This document shows positions 39,666-49,198 of a DNA stretch of 64,000 nt, one piece after another; the stretch's first letter is position 1; every line of letters starts with the position of its first letter. Origin of the DNA: CAVXXB01 sp963765585 (GTDB taxonomy: Bacteria > Calditrichota > Calditrichia > JAJRVZ01); the NCBI GenBank assembly GCA_963765585.1, contig CAVXXB010000006.1, positions 62,001 to 126,000 of the forward strand. The letters are read 5' to 3'. The notes below the pieces were generated by a model, which saw only the letters and a list, made by a program, of their open reading frames with translations, had not been told where the DNA came from and searched no databases. A program made the position numbers and the translations under genes.

Positions 39666-39870
39666 AACCGCAAAGATCACCAAGAGGATGCCAAGAACGC
39701 AAAGAAATTATCATTTAACTCTTTTTAGGTGTTATAATAATTATGCAATTTGTCACCCTGAATTTATTTCAGGGTCTTTTAAGTTCAATTCAGAAATAAT
39801 TTCTTTATATATTAATTCTAAAGAAGTGATCTCTTTAATATTATATAAATCGAATTTATCTTTGCGGTAT
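39666..39870. repeat. Facing CGCAAAG arrays without a gene
   Basis: AACCGCAAAG and AACGCAAAG (39666-39706) face CTTTGCGGT (39860-39868). The ~155 bp between holds a GTCACCCTGAA/TTTCAGGGTC hairpin and no coding sequence. It may be an emptied form of the GxxExxY cassette. Confidence 0.45.
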
Positions 39871-39910
39871 CTTGACAGTTCAAATAAGAGCAGTTGAAAA
39901 TGTCTTATAG

Positions 39911-40934
39911 TTGGATGATACTTTTGAAGGGCATAATCAACTATATAGTTTACTAGATGACTTTTTTAAACATCATAAAGATGAAACTTTGTTTTCAGAA
40001 GTAGAAAGTAAAGGAGGGTTAGAAAATAACTGGCTGGATATGTTTAAAAGTTTATATGATATAATGAATATAAAATAAAGAAGGATAAAAAAAGTAGGGA
40101 AAAAGGAGTTGCACAGGGCTTCATTAAAGTGTAACAGTGATGATGAAATAAGTGAGAAATAAATAGAAGAATACATAATTAATTAAAAGAGAAGGTGGAT
40201 AAAAAAGTGATGATATATATACATATTTAAGGAAACAATGGAATATGATAGAGATATATAAAAAGAAAAAGATACAACTGCTCAATAAATTAAGTATCAT
40301 TTAGTATACTTAGATGAAGTTATTGGTTAAATACTGCAAAAATGGTGTGAGAAAATGGCTTTTACTTTTGTTAAGTAAATACTCATCAGCATCAAAACTA
40401 ATAAGGACAAAAGAAAGAACTCTGGATAAAATAACAAATATATATTATAAAAGAGCTCAGGAGATAGTCACAGATGACAGAGAACACATTGGTGCGGATG
40501 ATGATGAGGCAATCAGTTTTATCATATGGTACACAGTAGAACAGATTTTGCAACTCAAGGGCAAGATCGAAACGCATAAACAGTTTATGATTAAACGTTG
40601 TGTCCTACCGGAAGTAGATTTATTGCAATCTTTTACCGGAATCGGGATCTATTCTGTGATTGGTCTTGTGCTGAATGTCGTATCAGTTGACCGGTTCCCA
40701 TCGGCAAAACATCTGGCATCTTATTTTGGCGTTCACCCTGTTTATAAGACCAGCGGCGATGGATCCGGCACATTTCGCATGAGTAAGAAGGGTCGCTCTG
40801 CTCCCAGAACAATCCTTTATATGGTTGCACGAACGAGCATCGCCCATAATCCACTGATAAAAGAAGTGTATGCAAAGACGAGAAGGAGACACAAAGGACG
40901 CCGAGAAATTAGTACTGTAAAGACCCTGATATAA
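39911..40934 (+). pseudogene. IS110-family transposase remnant
   Basis: A fragment at 39911-40078 reads LDDTFEGHNQLYSLL and ESKGGLENNWLDMFKS, the degenerate DEDD N-terminal domain. After several stops, 40314-40934 carries the Transposase_20 helix-hairpin-helix domain: LLQSFTGIGIYSVIGLVLNV, KHLASYFGVHPVYKTSGDG, FRMSKKGRSAPRTILYMVA. The end runs into an octad array at 40884-41020. No terminal repeats are recognisable. It is inactive, and it is the only recognisable IS in the window. Confidence 0.85.
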
Positions 40935-41025
40935 ATTCATGGGTGACCTTTATGGTATCGTTCAGGAAATATGATTCATAGACTAATAAATTGATTTTAT
41001 CTCTGTGTACTCTGTGGTTAAATTA

Positions 41026-42771
41026 CTAATAACCGATGGCACATCCATCTTTCCTCGAATCAGAACCACCAAAGTAACGTCTGGGTTCTTCCCGGCGCCA
41101 AATGCCCTGATAGCCGCCAAATGTGCCGTAGGACTTCAATACTTTATGCCCCATATCCGTCAGTTTTTGTCTGACCTCATCCCCAATAAACCGCTCAAAA
41201 ATTACCTCCCCGCCATCTTTCATTATTCCTCCCATTGGAGTTGAACTTTCATAGTGGGCAATTCGTGGAAATTCCCCGGCCTGTTGCGGTGACATACCAT
41301 AGTCTATCAAATTCATTAATACCTGGGAATGGCCTTGCGGCTGAAAATCACCTCCCATGACACCAAATGAAAATACCGGTTTTTCATTCTGTGTGACAAA
41401 TGCCGGAATGATTGTGTGGAACGGGCGCTTGTGCGGCTCCAGCCGGTTTCTGTGTGAATCGTCCAGGGCAAAAAGTTGACCGCGATTTTGTATGGCAAAT
41501 CCCAGACCATCCGGTACCATGCGAGATCCAAATGAGTAATAGACACTCTGAATCAGAGAAACCATATTGCCTTCGCTATCTGCTGCGGTCAGATAAACAG
41601 TGTCAGATTTTCCCGGGCTGCCCGGTGTAACTGAAACGGATGCCTTTAGCGGATCAATCAACTCAGATCTTTTTTTGCCGTATTCCTTTGATATAAGCCA
41701 TTCCACCGGAACCTCGGCAAAATCCATATCAGCATAGTAAACCGCCCGGTCTTCAAAGGCCAGTTTTTTGGCTTCCAGAAATAAGTGTAACTGTTCTGCC
41801 GAATTTGGTTTTAGCGACGCAATATCAAAATTTTCCAGAATATTCAGGATTTGCAAGGCTGCAATACCCTGACCGTTGGGTGGTAGTTCCCAGACATCGT
41901 ATCCCCGATAGTTCGAACTGACCGGCTCCACCCAGGATACTGAATGCTCGCGAAAATCCCGCAAGGAAAATCTTCCACCGTTTTCTTTTGAGTATTGGAC
42001 GATCCGGTCTGCAATTTCACCCTGATAAAAACTTCCGGCACCTTCCGCTGCGATTTTCTCAAAAAACGAGGCCATATCGGGGTTTTGAAAGATATCTCCA
42101 AACTGCGGTACCTGACCATCCGGTGCATAGACGGCAGCCAGTGATGGGTAATTCTTAAAATCAATGCCGTTCCAGGCACGTGCGATCACCGGGGATACAG
42201 GGAAACCATCACGTGCATAATTTATCGCGGATCCGAATAATTCTTTAAAGGCAAGTTTACCAAATTTTTTACTCAGGGCATCCCAACCGCTGACACATCC
42301 CGGCACACTCCAGGAAAGCGGTCCAAAAGTCGGGATTTCCTTTAGATTCATTTTTTTGGCTTCATCCAGCGACCAGTCAAAGGGTGACCTTCCACTGGCA
42401 TTCAATCCATATAATTTTTTTTCCTTTTCAATCCATACGATGGCGAACAAATCTCCACCCGGTCCGCAGCTCATGGGTTCTACAACACTCAACGCTGCAT
42501 TGGCTGCGATAGCGGCATCAATCGCATTGCCGCCTGCTCGCAGAACATCAATTCCTGTGATCGTAGCCAGTGGTTGACTGGTGCAGACCATACCATTGCT
42601 ACTCACGACCGTTGAACGATTCTGATTTCTATATTGCAGATCTTCTTTATCAATCATCATCGATTCCTTGTTTATAATGCCACCCTGATTTTGTCCAAAT
42701 GCGTTTTGACTAAAAAGTAAACCGGTTATGCTGCCACTGCCGGCAAATTTTAAAAATGATCTGCGTTTCAT
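41026..42771 (-). CDS. ggt: Gamma-glutamyltransferase, Tat-exported
   Basis: Ntn-hydrolase cleaving gamma-glutamyl bonds (glutathione and similar). The start at 42771 (MKRRSFLKFAGSGSITGLLFSQNAFG) shows a Tat-type RRSFLK signal and has AGGAT 9 bp upstream. Family features: MVCTSQPLATITGIDVLRAGGNAIDAAIA, GPGGDLFAIVW, NGQGIAALQIL, then the self-cleavage region DTVYLTAADSEGNMVSLIQS with the nucleophile Thr. The protein is about 580 residues and should be processed to two subunits in the periplasm. Confidence 0.93.
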   Translation of the reverse strand: MKRRSFLKFAGSGSITGLLFSQNAFGQNQGGIINKESMMIDKEDLQYRNQNRSTVVSSNGMVCTSQPLATITGIDVLRAGGNAIDAAIAANAALSVVEPMSCGPGGDLFAIVWIEKEKKLYGLNASGRSPFDWSLDEAKKMNLKEIPTFGPLSWSVPGCVSGWDALSKKFGKLAFKELFGSAINYARDGFPVSPVIARAWNGIDFKNYPSLAAVYAPDGQVPQFGDIFQNPDMASFFEKIAAEGAGSFYQGEIADRIVQYSKENGGRFSLRDFREHSVSWVEPVSSNYRGYDVWELPPNGQGIAALQILNILENFDIASLKPNSAEQLHLFLEAKKLAFEDRAVYYADMDFAEVPVEWLISKEYGKKRSELIDPLKASVSVTPGSPGKSDTVYLTAADSEGNMVSLIQSVYYSFGSRMVPDGLGFAIQNRGQLFALDDSHRNRLEPHKRPFHTIIPAFVTQNEKPVFSFGVMGGDFQPQGHSQVLMNLIDYGMSPQQAGEFPRIAHYESSTPMGGIMKDGGEVIFERFIGDEVRQKLTDMGHKVLKSYGTFGGYQGIWRREEPRRYFGGSDSRKDGCAIGY

Positions 42772-42790
42772 GATTTTGATCCTCATATTT

Positions 42791-43345
42791 TGTCATCCCG
42801 AACTTGTTTCGGGATCTATTGGGAATTACAAATGTGAAGATAATGGAAAAAAGGAAAAGAGGCAAAGGGGGAAAAAGGAATAAGGAAAAAGGATCAAGGT
42901 GCAAGGAAGGCAACACGGGCTTCAAGGCGCCAGGCTCAGGAACAGGAATCAGGTTTTCGGGTAGTAGTCATCCTGGGTGCTGTTTCTTGAATCGTGTCCC
43001 ATGTCATTCCGCAGGAATCTTCCCGACGTGTGGGCATGTATTTAACCCCTTCGGGGTTAGGGGGTGTGGATGTATCTTCCACCGTGGGCTACGCCCACGG
43101 CTAGAATTGTTTAGCCCCTACGGGGCTCTTTATTAACGGTAGTTTGTTCTAATTTCGCAGCAGCATTTTCTTGATTTGTCATACTGAATGGTCATTTCAA
43201 CCACTGCTAAATCTTCTCATAATACCTTTAAGTTGAGCCTATAACCGGGTATCATGCATTCAAAAAACACAACCCCCTGGCCCCCTTTTTTAAGGGGGAA
43301 ATATTTCATTCTGCAACCAGTACCGAGTGCCGAGCGCCGAGTATC
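42791..43345. repeat. Intergenic repeat block with one composite hairpin unit (reverse orientation)
   Basis: No gene is seen. In order: a GTCATCCCGAACTTG/TTTCGGGATC palindrome (42791-42822), A/G-rich heptad words to 42960, GTCATTCCGCAGGAATCTTC at about 43004, the hairpin unit in reverse orientation (AACCCCTTCGGGGTT near 43040, CCGTGGGC/GCCCACGG near 43082, AGCCCCTACGGGGCT at about 43112), and GTGCCGAGCGCCGAG heptads near 43330. Confidence 0.8.
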
Positions 43346-43359
43346 TAGTGTCGAGCCAC

Positions 43360-43563
43360 TCACACACTCATAAAGCATTCCCTGCCTGATTGACACATAT
43401 CCGGTCGCACCAGATCATTGTCCGGACCGACCGCATTAGCGGTTTTTAAACACTTGTACTGGGCAGTATGTATCCGCGAATCCCCTTCTTCATTGTGCAA
43501 CATGCCGGGATAACGCGGACCTTCCTTCATGATCATGGTACAAAATTTTATATTATTATCCAT
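43360..43563 (-). CDS. Small cysteine-containing protein upstream of repeats
   Basis: 67 residues with four Cys (positions 8, 39, 57, 63) and no family I recognise. GGAG lies 7 bp before the ATG, which supports translation. It lies on the same strand as the molybdenum hydroxylase genes, 267 bp after their last stop, and may be a metal-binding or accessory protein; that is speculation. It could also be spurious. Confidence 0.5.
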   Translation of the reverse strand: MDNNIKFCTMIMKEGPRYPGMLHNEEGDSRIHTAQYKCLKTANAVGPDNDLVRPDMCQSGRECFMSV

Positions 43564-43600
43564 AATTTATCTCCATTTTCAGATTAAACGAATTGAATAT

Positions 43601-43792
43601 TAACCACAGAGGCCACAGAGATAGAAGACAGGTTTTATAGAATCAGGAATTTGTAATTAGTAATTTGTTAATGGTCTCTGGTTACAGGTCATCTATATTT
43701 TTAATACTTATGTGAAGTTGTCAATTTAAAATTGAAAATTCATAATTTATAATTTATAATTGCATTTTTATGCTCTGTGGTCTCTGTGGTTA
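43601..43792. repeat. Near-perfect 20-bp inverted repeat enclosing 150 bp of noncoding DNA
   Basis: TAACCACAGAGGCCACAGAG (43601-43620) and the complement of TAACCACAGAGACCACAGAG (43773-43792) match at 19 of 20 positions. Each arm is two CCACAGAG octads. The interior is AT-rich and empty, with a smaller AATTTATAATTTATAATT run. This is the same outer word as at 26415-26730, so it may be an empty or gene-less cassette. Confidence 0.75.
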
Positions 43793-43829
43793 AATTTTAA
43801 TATCTCCTAATGCAATTTTATACATAACT

Positions 43830-44801
43830 CTAAGAACTAATGAGTTCATTCACCGCCCGGCTGATCAGGTTTTTTGCCAGCAATACTTTGTAGGCATTCT
43901 GATCAAGCGGATCCGCACTCTGCATTTCTGCCTTCCCTGCTTCGTCAAGTAATTGATCGTCGATGGTTTTTCCTTCCAGCACCTGCTCCGCTTTTTTTGC
44001 TCGCCAGGGCGCCGGCGCCACACCACCAAGAACAATGCGTAAATCTGACATCGTTTTGCCATTCACCTTTGCAGCTACGGCCACACTGACGATGGCAAAA
44101 TCAATTGAATTACGTTCACGAAATTTTACATAATGGGATTTCAATGAATTATTCGGAATTTGTACCTCTGTCAATAATTCGTCCGGCTTGAGAATGGTTT
44201 CATTATAGGGATCCGTTTCCGGTAAGACAAAGAAGTTCCCGATATCTTCTGTTCGTGGTCCTTTTTGCGATTGGATAACCACCTTGGCATCGAGTGCCAG
44301 CAGCATGGGGGCCAGATCAGACGGATGTACTATATAACAGGGATCACCGCCCATAATGGCATGATATTTATTTTCACCGGAAACCGCATAGCAAACATCT
44401 CCCCCTTTACGGAGGCAATCAAAATGACGGCTACGATAGTACCAGCAGCGCGGGCGCTGACACAGGTTACCACCCACAGTACCCATATTCCGTAATTGAA
44501 TCGTACCGATGGACGTAACGGCTTCATATAGTCCGGTATTTTTTTGGACTGCCTTATGTTCCACCATATCAATCAATTTTGTAGTTGCCCCGATCTGCAA
44601 ACCGGATGATGATGACTTTATGTAGCTGAGATCTTCCAGAAATTTAATATTGATTACTTGCTCCGGTTTGTGTATACCTTCTTTCATTCTGGCAAGTGCA
44701 TCGGTACCACCGGCGTATAACATTGATTTGCCAGCGGTTTTTTTAAGGATTGCCGGCACGCTCTCTACTGTTTTGGGATAAATATATTCGAAATTTTTCA
44801 T
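43830..44801 (-). CDS. Molybdenum hydroxylase FAD subunit with extra 4Fe-4S cluster (PaoB-like)
   Basis: Xanthine-dehydrogenase-family medium subunit. FAD-binding motifs are LYAGGTDALARMK and TIQLRNMGTVGGNLCQ. An insertion with Cys residues, CQRPRCWYY, then CLRKGGDVCYAVSGENKYHAI, matches the cluster-binding loop of PaoB (YagS) and of 4-hydroxybenzoyl-CoA reductase beta subunits. 323 residues. Its start overlaps the large-subunit stop by 4 bases. It passes electrons between the 2Fe-2S subunit and the acceptor. Confidence 0.93.
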   Translation of the reverse strand: MKNFEYIYPKTVESVPAILKKTAGKSMLYAGGTDALARMKEGIHKPEQVINIKFLEDLSYIKSSSSGLQIGATTKLIDMVEHKAVQKNTGLYEAVTSIGTIQLRNMGTVGGNLCQRPRCWYYRSRHFDCLRKGGDVCYAVSGENKYHAIMGGDPCYIVHPSDLAPMLLALDAKVVIQSQKGPRTEDIGNFFVLPETDPYNETILKPDELLTEVQIPNNSLKSHYVKFRERNSIDFAIVSVAVAAKVNGKTMSDLRIVLGGVAPAPWRAKKAEQVLEGKTIDDQLLDEAGKAEMQSADPLDQNAYKVLLAKNLISRAVNELISS

Positions 44802-46915
44802 GACCGGCCCTCCTCTTTTTTCGCAATGGCCATCAATACTTTGTCCGGTGTGATCGGTAATTCGTAGACTCTGGCACCGGTAGCATTGGCAATCGCATTG
44901 GCAATTGCCCCTATACCCGGTATGGCAGGCGGTTCACCCAATCCGATAACACCCCGGTGAGATTCATCCATCATAGTTACGTCAAATTCCGGCATTTCAA
45001 GAGCGCCTGGAATCTTATAGTTCTCCATATCAGCGGTTACAATTACACCTTTTTCCTGATCAAAAAGTCTGTTTTCATATAAGGTATAACCTACTTCACC
45101 AATTATGGCACCCTGAACCTGATTTTTTGCGGTTAATTGATTTAATACCAGACCACAATCCTGCACGGCGGTCATCTTTAAGACCTTAACTTCGCCGGTC
45201 TCTGTATCCACCTCAACTTCAGCAAACTGGCATCCTGCAGTTCCATGAGTTGACAATCCCTCTCCCCATGACTCCAGTTCGCTTATGGGCTGGCCATCCA
45301 GTATAGCGCAGACTTCTTTCCATGGCACTTTGTTTTCTTTCGCACCCTGTACAATTGCCTGACCGTCTGCAAGTGATATTTTATCCTTTGTTACGTCATA
45401 ATGGCTGGCTAATTTGGTGATCAATTTTTCTTTTGCTTTCTCCGCTGCCAGCTTAATGGCTGGAGAAATAGAAGGTGCTGTGGTACTTCCGCCACTGGCC
45501 GGGGCAAAAGGGTAATCACTTTCACCAATAAGCGGAGTAATCTGAGATATATCCAGGGATAATTCCTCAGCTACGATACCTGCCACAATGCTGCGCGTAC
45601 CGACGCCGATATCCTGAGTACCAATTTTCACTTCAACTGTACTATCGGGATAGATACTCACAATCGCCTTGGTATCATCATTTCCCCCGCCTCCCCAGCG
45701 GCCGGCTCCGACACCCAGACCTCTTTTTTTAGTACCATTTCCGGATCCGGATGGTTTTCTTTTATCCCAACCGGCTTTTTCCGCACCAATTTTAAATTCC
45801 TTTTGCCGGGTTTGATTGGGGTCATTTTTTTGTCGCAAAACCAGAGGATCCATGCCCAGTTTTTCTGCCAGTTCATCCATGAGTGATTCCATGGCAAAAT
45901 TAGCCGTAGGATGTCCCGGAGCACGCATGGGTCCGGCATTGGTGGAATTGATATGAATATCTTTATGCGAAACCTTATAATTGGGAATTGAATACACGTA
46001 GGGCTGCGGTACACCGGCGCCACCACCAATACCGCCACTACCATATGAATCCATTTCAAAAGCAGTCAACGTACCATCTTTTTTGGCGCCAATTTTTAAT
46101 TTTTGCACCGAAGACGGACGAAATGGTGTGGCAAAATATTCTTCTTCACGGTCCAGCATTAATTTTACCGGAACCCCGGCCTTCTTCGCCAGTTTTGCAG
46201 CCACAAAATTATAACTCTTAGGACCAAATTTACTGCCAAATCCACCCCCCATATGATGGGTGATCACATGAACTTTATTTTCCGGCATATCAAAATGTCT
46301 GGCCAATCCGCCGCGTGTACCATGTACACCCTGGGTGGAATCCCAAACATACAGTTCATCACCTTCCCATTTTGCCACGCAACCATGGGTCTCAAGCGAG
46401 TTATGATGCTGCACCCGGATTTTGTAAGTGCGCTCGACGACTACATCGGCCTGACGAAAACCTTTTTTTACATCTCCTTCTTGCTCAGTTTCATCTTCAC
46501 CAATATTGTCATCCCGTTTTTGAAACACTTTGGGCGCATTTTTTGCCATGGCCTGTTCTTCCACCACACTAAAAGGCAGTACCTCATACTCAACTTCAAA
46601 TAAGTCCAGAGCATCCTGGGCATGTTGTTCGGTTTCGGCAGCAACAGCGGCCACTTCATCTCCCACAAACAACACTTCATCCTTTATATCAGTCAGCACC
46701 GTTTTTACGCATTCGGCTTTTAATACCTTAGTGGCATCAATGTTTTTTATCTTTGCATGGGGATGGGGGCTACGTAAAATCCGGCCATACAGCATACCTG
46801 GGAGTTTAATATCATAGGTATATTTTGCCCTGCCTGTAACTTTTTCAATACCATCCACACGGGTAAATGATTTACCAATATATTTTGAATCAGATATTTT
46901 TTTCCATTTTGCCAT
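44798..46915 (-). CDS. Molybdenum hydroxylase large subunit (Mo-pterin binding)
   Basis: Catalytic subunit of the xanthine dehydrogenase/aldehyde oxidase family. Features: SFTRVDGIEKVTGRAKYTYD, GGGFGSKFGPK, MRAPGHPTANFAMESLMDEL, GTQDIGVGTRS, and the base Glu in GVIGLGEPPAIPGIGAIANA. At 705 residues it is shorter than xanthine dehydrogenase and close to PaoC. It has no signal of its own and should be exported with the Tat-tagged small subunit. The substrate is likely an aldehyde or N-heterocycle, unresolved. Confidence 0.94.
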   Translation of the reverse strand: MAKWKKISDSKYIGKSFTRVDGIEKVTGRAKYTYDIKLPGMLYGRILRSPHPHAKIKNIDATKVLKAECVKTVLTDIKDEVLFVGDEVAAVAAETEQHAQDALDLFEVEYEVLPFSVVEEQAMAKNAPKVFQKRDDNIGEDETEQEGDVKKGFRQADVVVERTYKIRVQHHNSLETHGCVAKWEGDELYVWDSTQGVHGTRGGLARHFDMPENKVHVITHHMGGGFGSKFGPKSYNFVAAKLAKKAGVPVKLMLDREEEYFATPFRPSSVQKLKIGAKKDGTLTAFEMDSYGSGGIGGGAGVPQPYVYSIPNYKVSHKDIHINSTNAGPMRAPGHPTANFAMESLMDELAEKLGMDPLVLRQKNDPNQTRQKEFKIGAEKAGWDKRKPSGSGNGTKKRGLGVGAGRWGGGGNDDTKAIVSIYPDSTVEVKIGTQDIGVGTRSIVAGIVAEELSLDISQITPLIGESDYPFAPASGGSTTAPSISPAIKLAAEKAKEKLITKLASHYDVTKDKISLADGQAIVQGAKENKVPWKEVCAILDGQPISELESWGEGLSTHGTAGCQFAEVEVDTETGEVKVLKMTAVQDCGLVLNQLTAKNQVQGAIIGEVGYTLYENRLFDQEKGVIVTADMENYKIPGALEMPEFDVTMMDESHRGVIGLGEPPAIPGIGAIANAIANATGARVYELPITPDKVLMAIAKKEEGRS

Positions 46916-46919
46916 GCCC

Positions 46920-47549
46920 CTACCCTCCGTTTCTCATTTTTTGTGCCGCTTCTTCCACTGCGGTAAAAATATTGGGATAGGTGCCGCACCGGCACAGATT
47001 TCCCGAGACACCATGTTTTATATCTTCCAGTTTGGCATCCGGATTCTTTTTCAGCATATCAACGCTGGACATGATAAAACCCGGCGTACAAAATCCGCAC
47101 TGCAAGGCATCATGTTTTACAAAACTTTCCTGAACCGGATGCAGATCATCACCATCTGCTAAACCTTCGATCGTTTCCAGATCCGCACCATCGGCATCAA
47201 TCGCCAGCATGCTGCACGCCAGCACCGTCCGGCCATTCATTATAATAGTGCACGCACCACATTGACCACGATTACATACCCGTTTTGTCCCGGTATAATC
47301 CAGTTCATCACGGAGGGCATCCAGCAAAGTGATTCTAGGTTCCACCTTAATGGTTTGACTTTTTCCATTCACTGAGAAGCTCACCGCTACTTTTTCCGGT
47401 CCGCATACAGCAGATCCCTGCGGTCCTTCCTTTTCGGTTTTGCATGCAGAGACGGTGGAAATCAGCGTAGCTGTGCCAAGCACACCGCCACCAACTCCCT
47501 TGAGAAATTTTCGTCTCGACAGGCCTGAATTTTGGTTGTCTTTAGACAT
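46920..47549 (-). CDS. Molybdenum hydroxylase 2Fe-2S subunit with Tat signal (PaoA-like)
   Basis: Small electron-transfer subunit. Tat signal SRRKFLKGVGGGVLG, with a following Cys (VSACK) that could also serve as lipobox. The first 2Fe-2S cluster is CNRGQCGACTIIMNGRTVLAC; the second is CGFCTPGF and CRCGTY. The start at 47549 has GGAGAT 8 bp upstream, while the longer frame above it is repeat DNA. It is the first gene of the three-gene operon (small, large, FAD), the same order of functions as in paoABC. The complex is predicted to be extracytoplasmic. Confidence 0.95.
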   Translation of the reverse strand: MSKDNQNSGLSRRKFLKGVGGGVLGTATLISTVSACKTEKEGPQGSAVCGPEKVAVSFSVNGKSQTIKVEPRITLLDALRDELDYTGTKRVCNRGQCGACTIIMNGRTVLACSMLAIDADGADLETIEGLADGDDLHPVQESFVKHDALQCGFCTPGFIMSSVDMLKKNPDAKLEDIKHGVSGNLCRCGTYPNIFTAVEEAAQKMRNGG

Positions 47550-47591
47550 TGGATATCTCCAATTTTTATAATGATTTTTATTTGATTGAAA

Positions 47592-47970
47592 GAATAAGTC
47601 CCTCAGCACCTGAGTCCCTGAGTCCCTGGGAGTAGAAGTGAAAAAGAGACAGAGCGACAAAGATACAAAGTCAATAATTGATTAAATTAAAAAATCCCGA
47701 AAGGATTCAACAATTACAGGTTACGGAAGTTTATTTCCATGTTCAATAAAAATATTTAGAAAATTTATTTTTTAGATTTGAAGTAGTTTGATTTGCATGA
47801 AGTCCCTGAGTTCCTAAGTCCCTAAGCATAGATTTTAGTACCAAGTTTTAAGAATATTATTTCAATAGAAAGATACTCATTATAGATTAAAGGAGTCTCT
47901 TTTTAGTAGCATTTCGCTGCAGATCATTTTTATGCTCAGGGACTCAGGGACTCAGGCGCTGAGGGACTAT
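47592..47970. repeat. Octad arrays, including an inverted pair
   Basis: No gene lies between the hydroxylase operon and the transporter. CCTGAGTCCCTGAGTCCCTG lies at about 47606-47630. AGTCCCTGAGTTCCTAAGTC (47799-47824) faces GGGACTCAGGGACTCAGG (about 47939-47968). A GACAAAGATACAAAG run lies near 47653. Confidence 0.8.
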
Positions 47971-48042
47971 TCTATTTAAAATAAGGGTTCCACTTGCAAT
48001 AATTATCCCAAATTCTGATATTATCCAAAACCCGGAAATACT

Positions 48043-48744
48043 ATGGAATTCAAAGACAGACTTTTTCTTTTACTAAGCGGTATTTTCCTAACGGCACTGG
48101 TAATGGGCAATATTATCGGAACCACCAAATTCGTGAATGTATTTGGTTTAATCGTTCCGGCCGGTGTACTTGCCTATCCTTTTACATTTTTAGCCACAGA
48201 TCTGATTTGCGAGTTATATGGCAAGAAGAGAGCCCAGACTCTGGTTTGGATTGGATTTATCCTCAATTTCTTCATGTTAGGAATAATGACACTTGGGCAT
48301 ATACTGCCTGATGCATCTGGTGTGTCGGGTGCCGCCTCGGTGTTTGAAGAGGTATATGAATTCATGGTGGCCAATGTAATCGCATCTATGATTGCTTATC
48401 TGACGGCTCAAACAGTTGATGTACATCTGTTTCATTTTTGGAAGAAGCTGACCAAGGGAAAACATTTGTGGCTGCGCAACAATGCATCAACGATATTCAG
48501 TCAGTTGGTAGATACAACAGCAATACTGAGTATTTTATATATTGCCAATAACCTGGGACCGGATATCAATACTGTTGGCCGTTTAATTGAATTAATATAT
48601 GCATCCTACTTGTTCAAATTCTTTTTTGCCCTGTTTGACACACCTCTATTTTACCTGGGAGTATATTTTCTGAAGGACAGAGTGCATGACGATCCCGATG
48701 AAAAGGGATGGGGAAATCAAAGTTTTAAGGAAGAAGCGCTGTAA
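48043..48744 (+). CDS. Queuosine precursor transporter (YhhQ/QPTR family)
   Basis: 233-residue membrane protein with about six helices. Family features are NIIGTTKFVNVFG, PFTFLATDLICELYGKKRAQ and LRNNASTIFSQLVDTTAIL. YhhQ proteins import queuosine precursors (preQ0/preQ1 or queuine) for tRNA modification. There is no preQ1 riboswitch-like aptamer that I can recognise in the upstream 70 bases. It is a single-gene unit. The tRNA-Asn downstream at 49199 is itself a queuosine-type (GUN) tRNA, but this is probably coincidence. Confidence 0.92.
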   Translation: MEFKDRLFLLLSGIFLTALVMGNIIGTTKFVNVFGLIVPAGVLAYPFTFLATDLICELYGKKRAQTLVWIGFILNFFMLGIMTLGHILPDASGVSGAASVFEEVYEFMVANVIASMIAYLTAQTVDVHLFHFWKKLTKGKHLWLRNNASTIFSQLVDTTAILSILYIANNLGPDINTVGRLIELIYASYLFKFFFALFDTPLFYLGVYFLKDRVHDDPDEKGWGNQSFKEEAL

Positions 48745-49198
48745 GCAGGCAAAAGGCAAAAGGAATAAAAGGTAAAAGAAAAAATATTTCATACAGTCAT
48801 CCCGTCCCGGAACGAGATCCTATGGATAGGGATCATGTTCCGTTTGTCACACCGAGATCCACTGAGAATACACAGAGTTCCACAGAATATATTAATTGAA
48901 TATGCAATACAACCTTACCTTTGGGATTGATAGGTAAATACAAATTCTTATAGAATCAGAACTCAGGGACTTAGGGACTAAGGTGCTCAGGGACTTTTTT
49001 TTATTACACAAAGAACCCGAAGAATCCACGAAGTTCACGAAGAATAAATATTGAATTTATTTTAATTTTATTAGTTTGGCATATTGATTTATGAGTTTAG
49101 ATATTTTAAATTTAAGATTCTCTGACTGAGCAATCAGTCATTTTTAATATAAAGACGTTTCTGATTTTGGAATTTGGATTTTAGATTTTGGATTACAT
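48745..49198. other. Gene-free repeat-bearing interval
   Basis: Contains a GTCATCCCGTCCCGGAACG element (about 48798), CACAGAG and CACGAAG octad words (48870-48890, 49005-49045) and a TCAGGGACTTAGGGACTAAG array (48962-48995). Nothing coding is seen. Confidence 0.6.

Noticed and set aside
43340..43365. Selenocysteine TGA at the end of the small Cys protein
   Set aside because: Reading through TGA adds only four residues before TAG, with no redox motif or SECIS-like hairpin.
47971..48042. preQ1 riboswitch before the queuosine-precursor transporter
   Set aside because: No aptamer-like stem with an A-rich tail and terminal pairing could be recognised in the leader.
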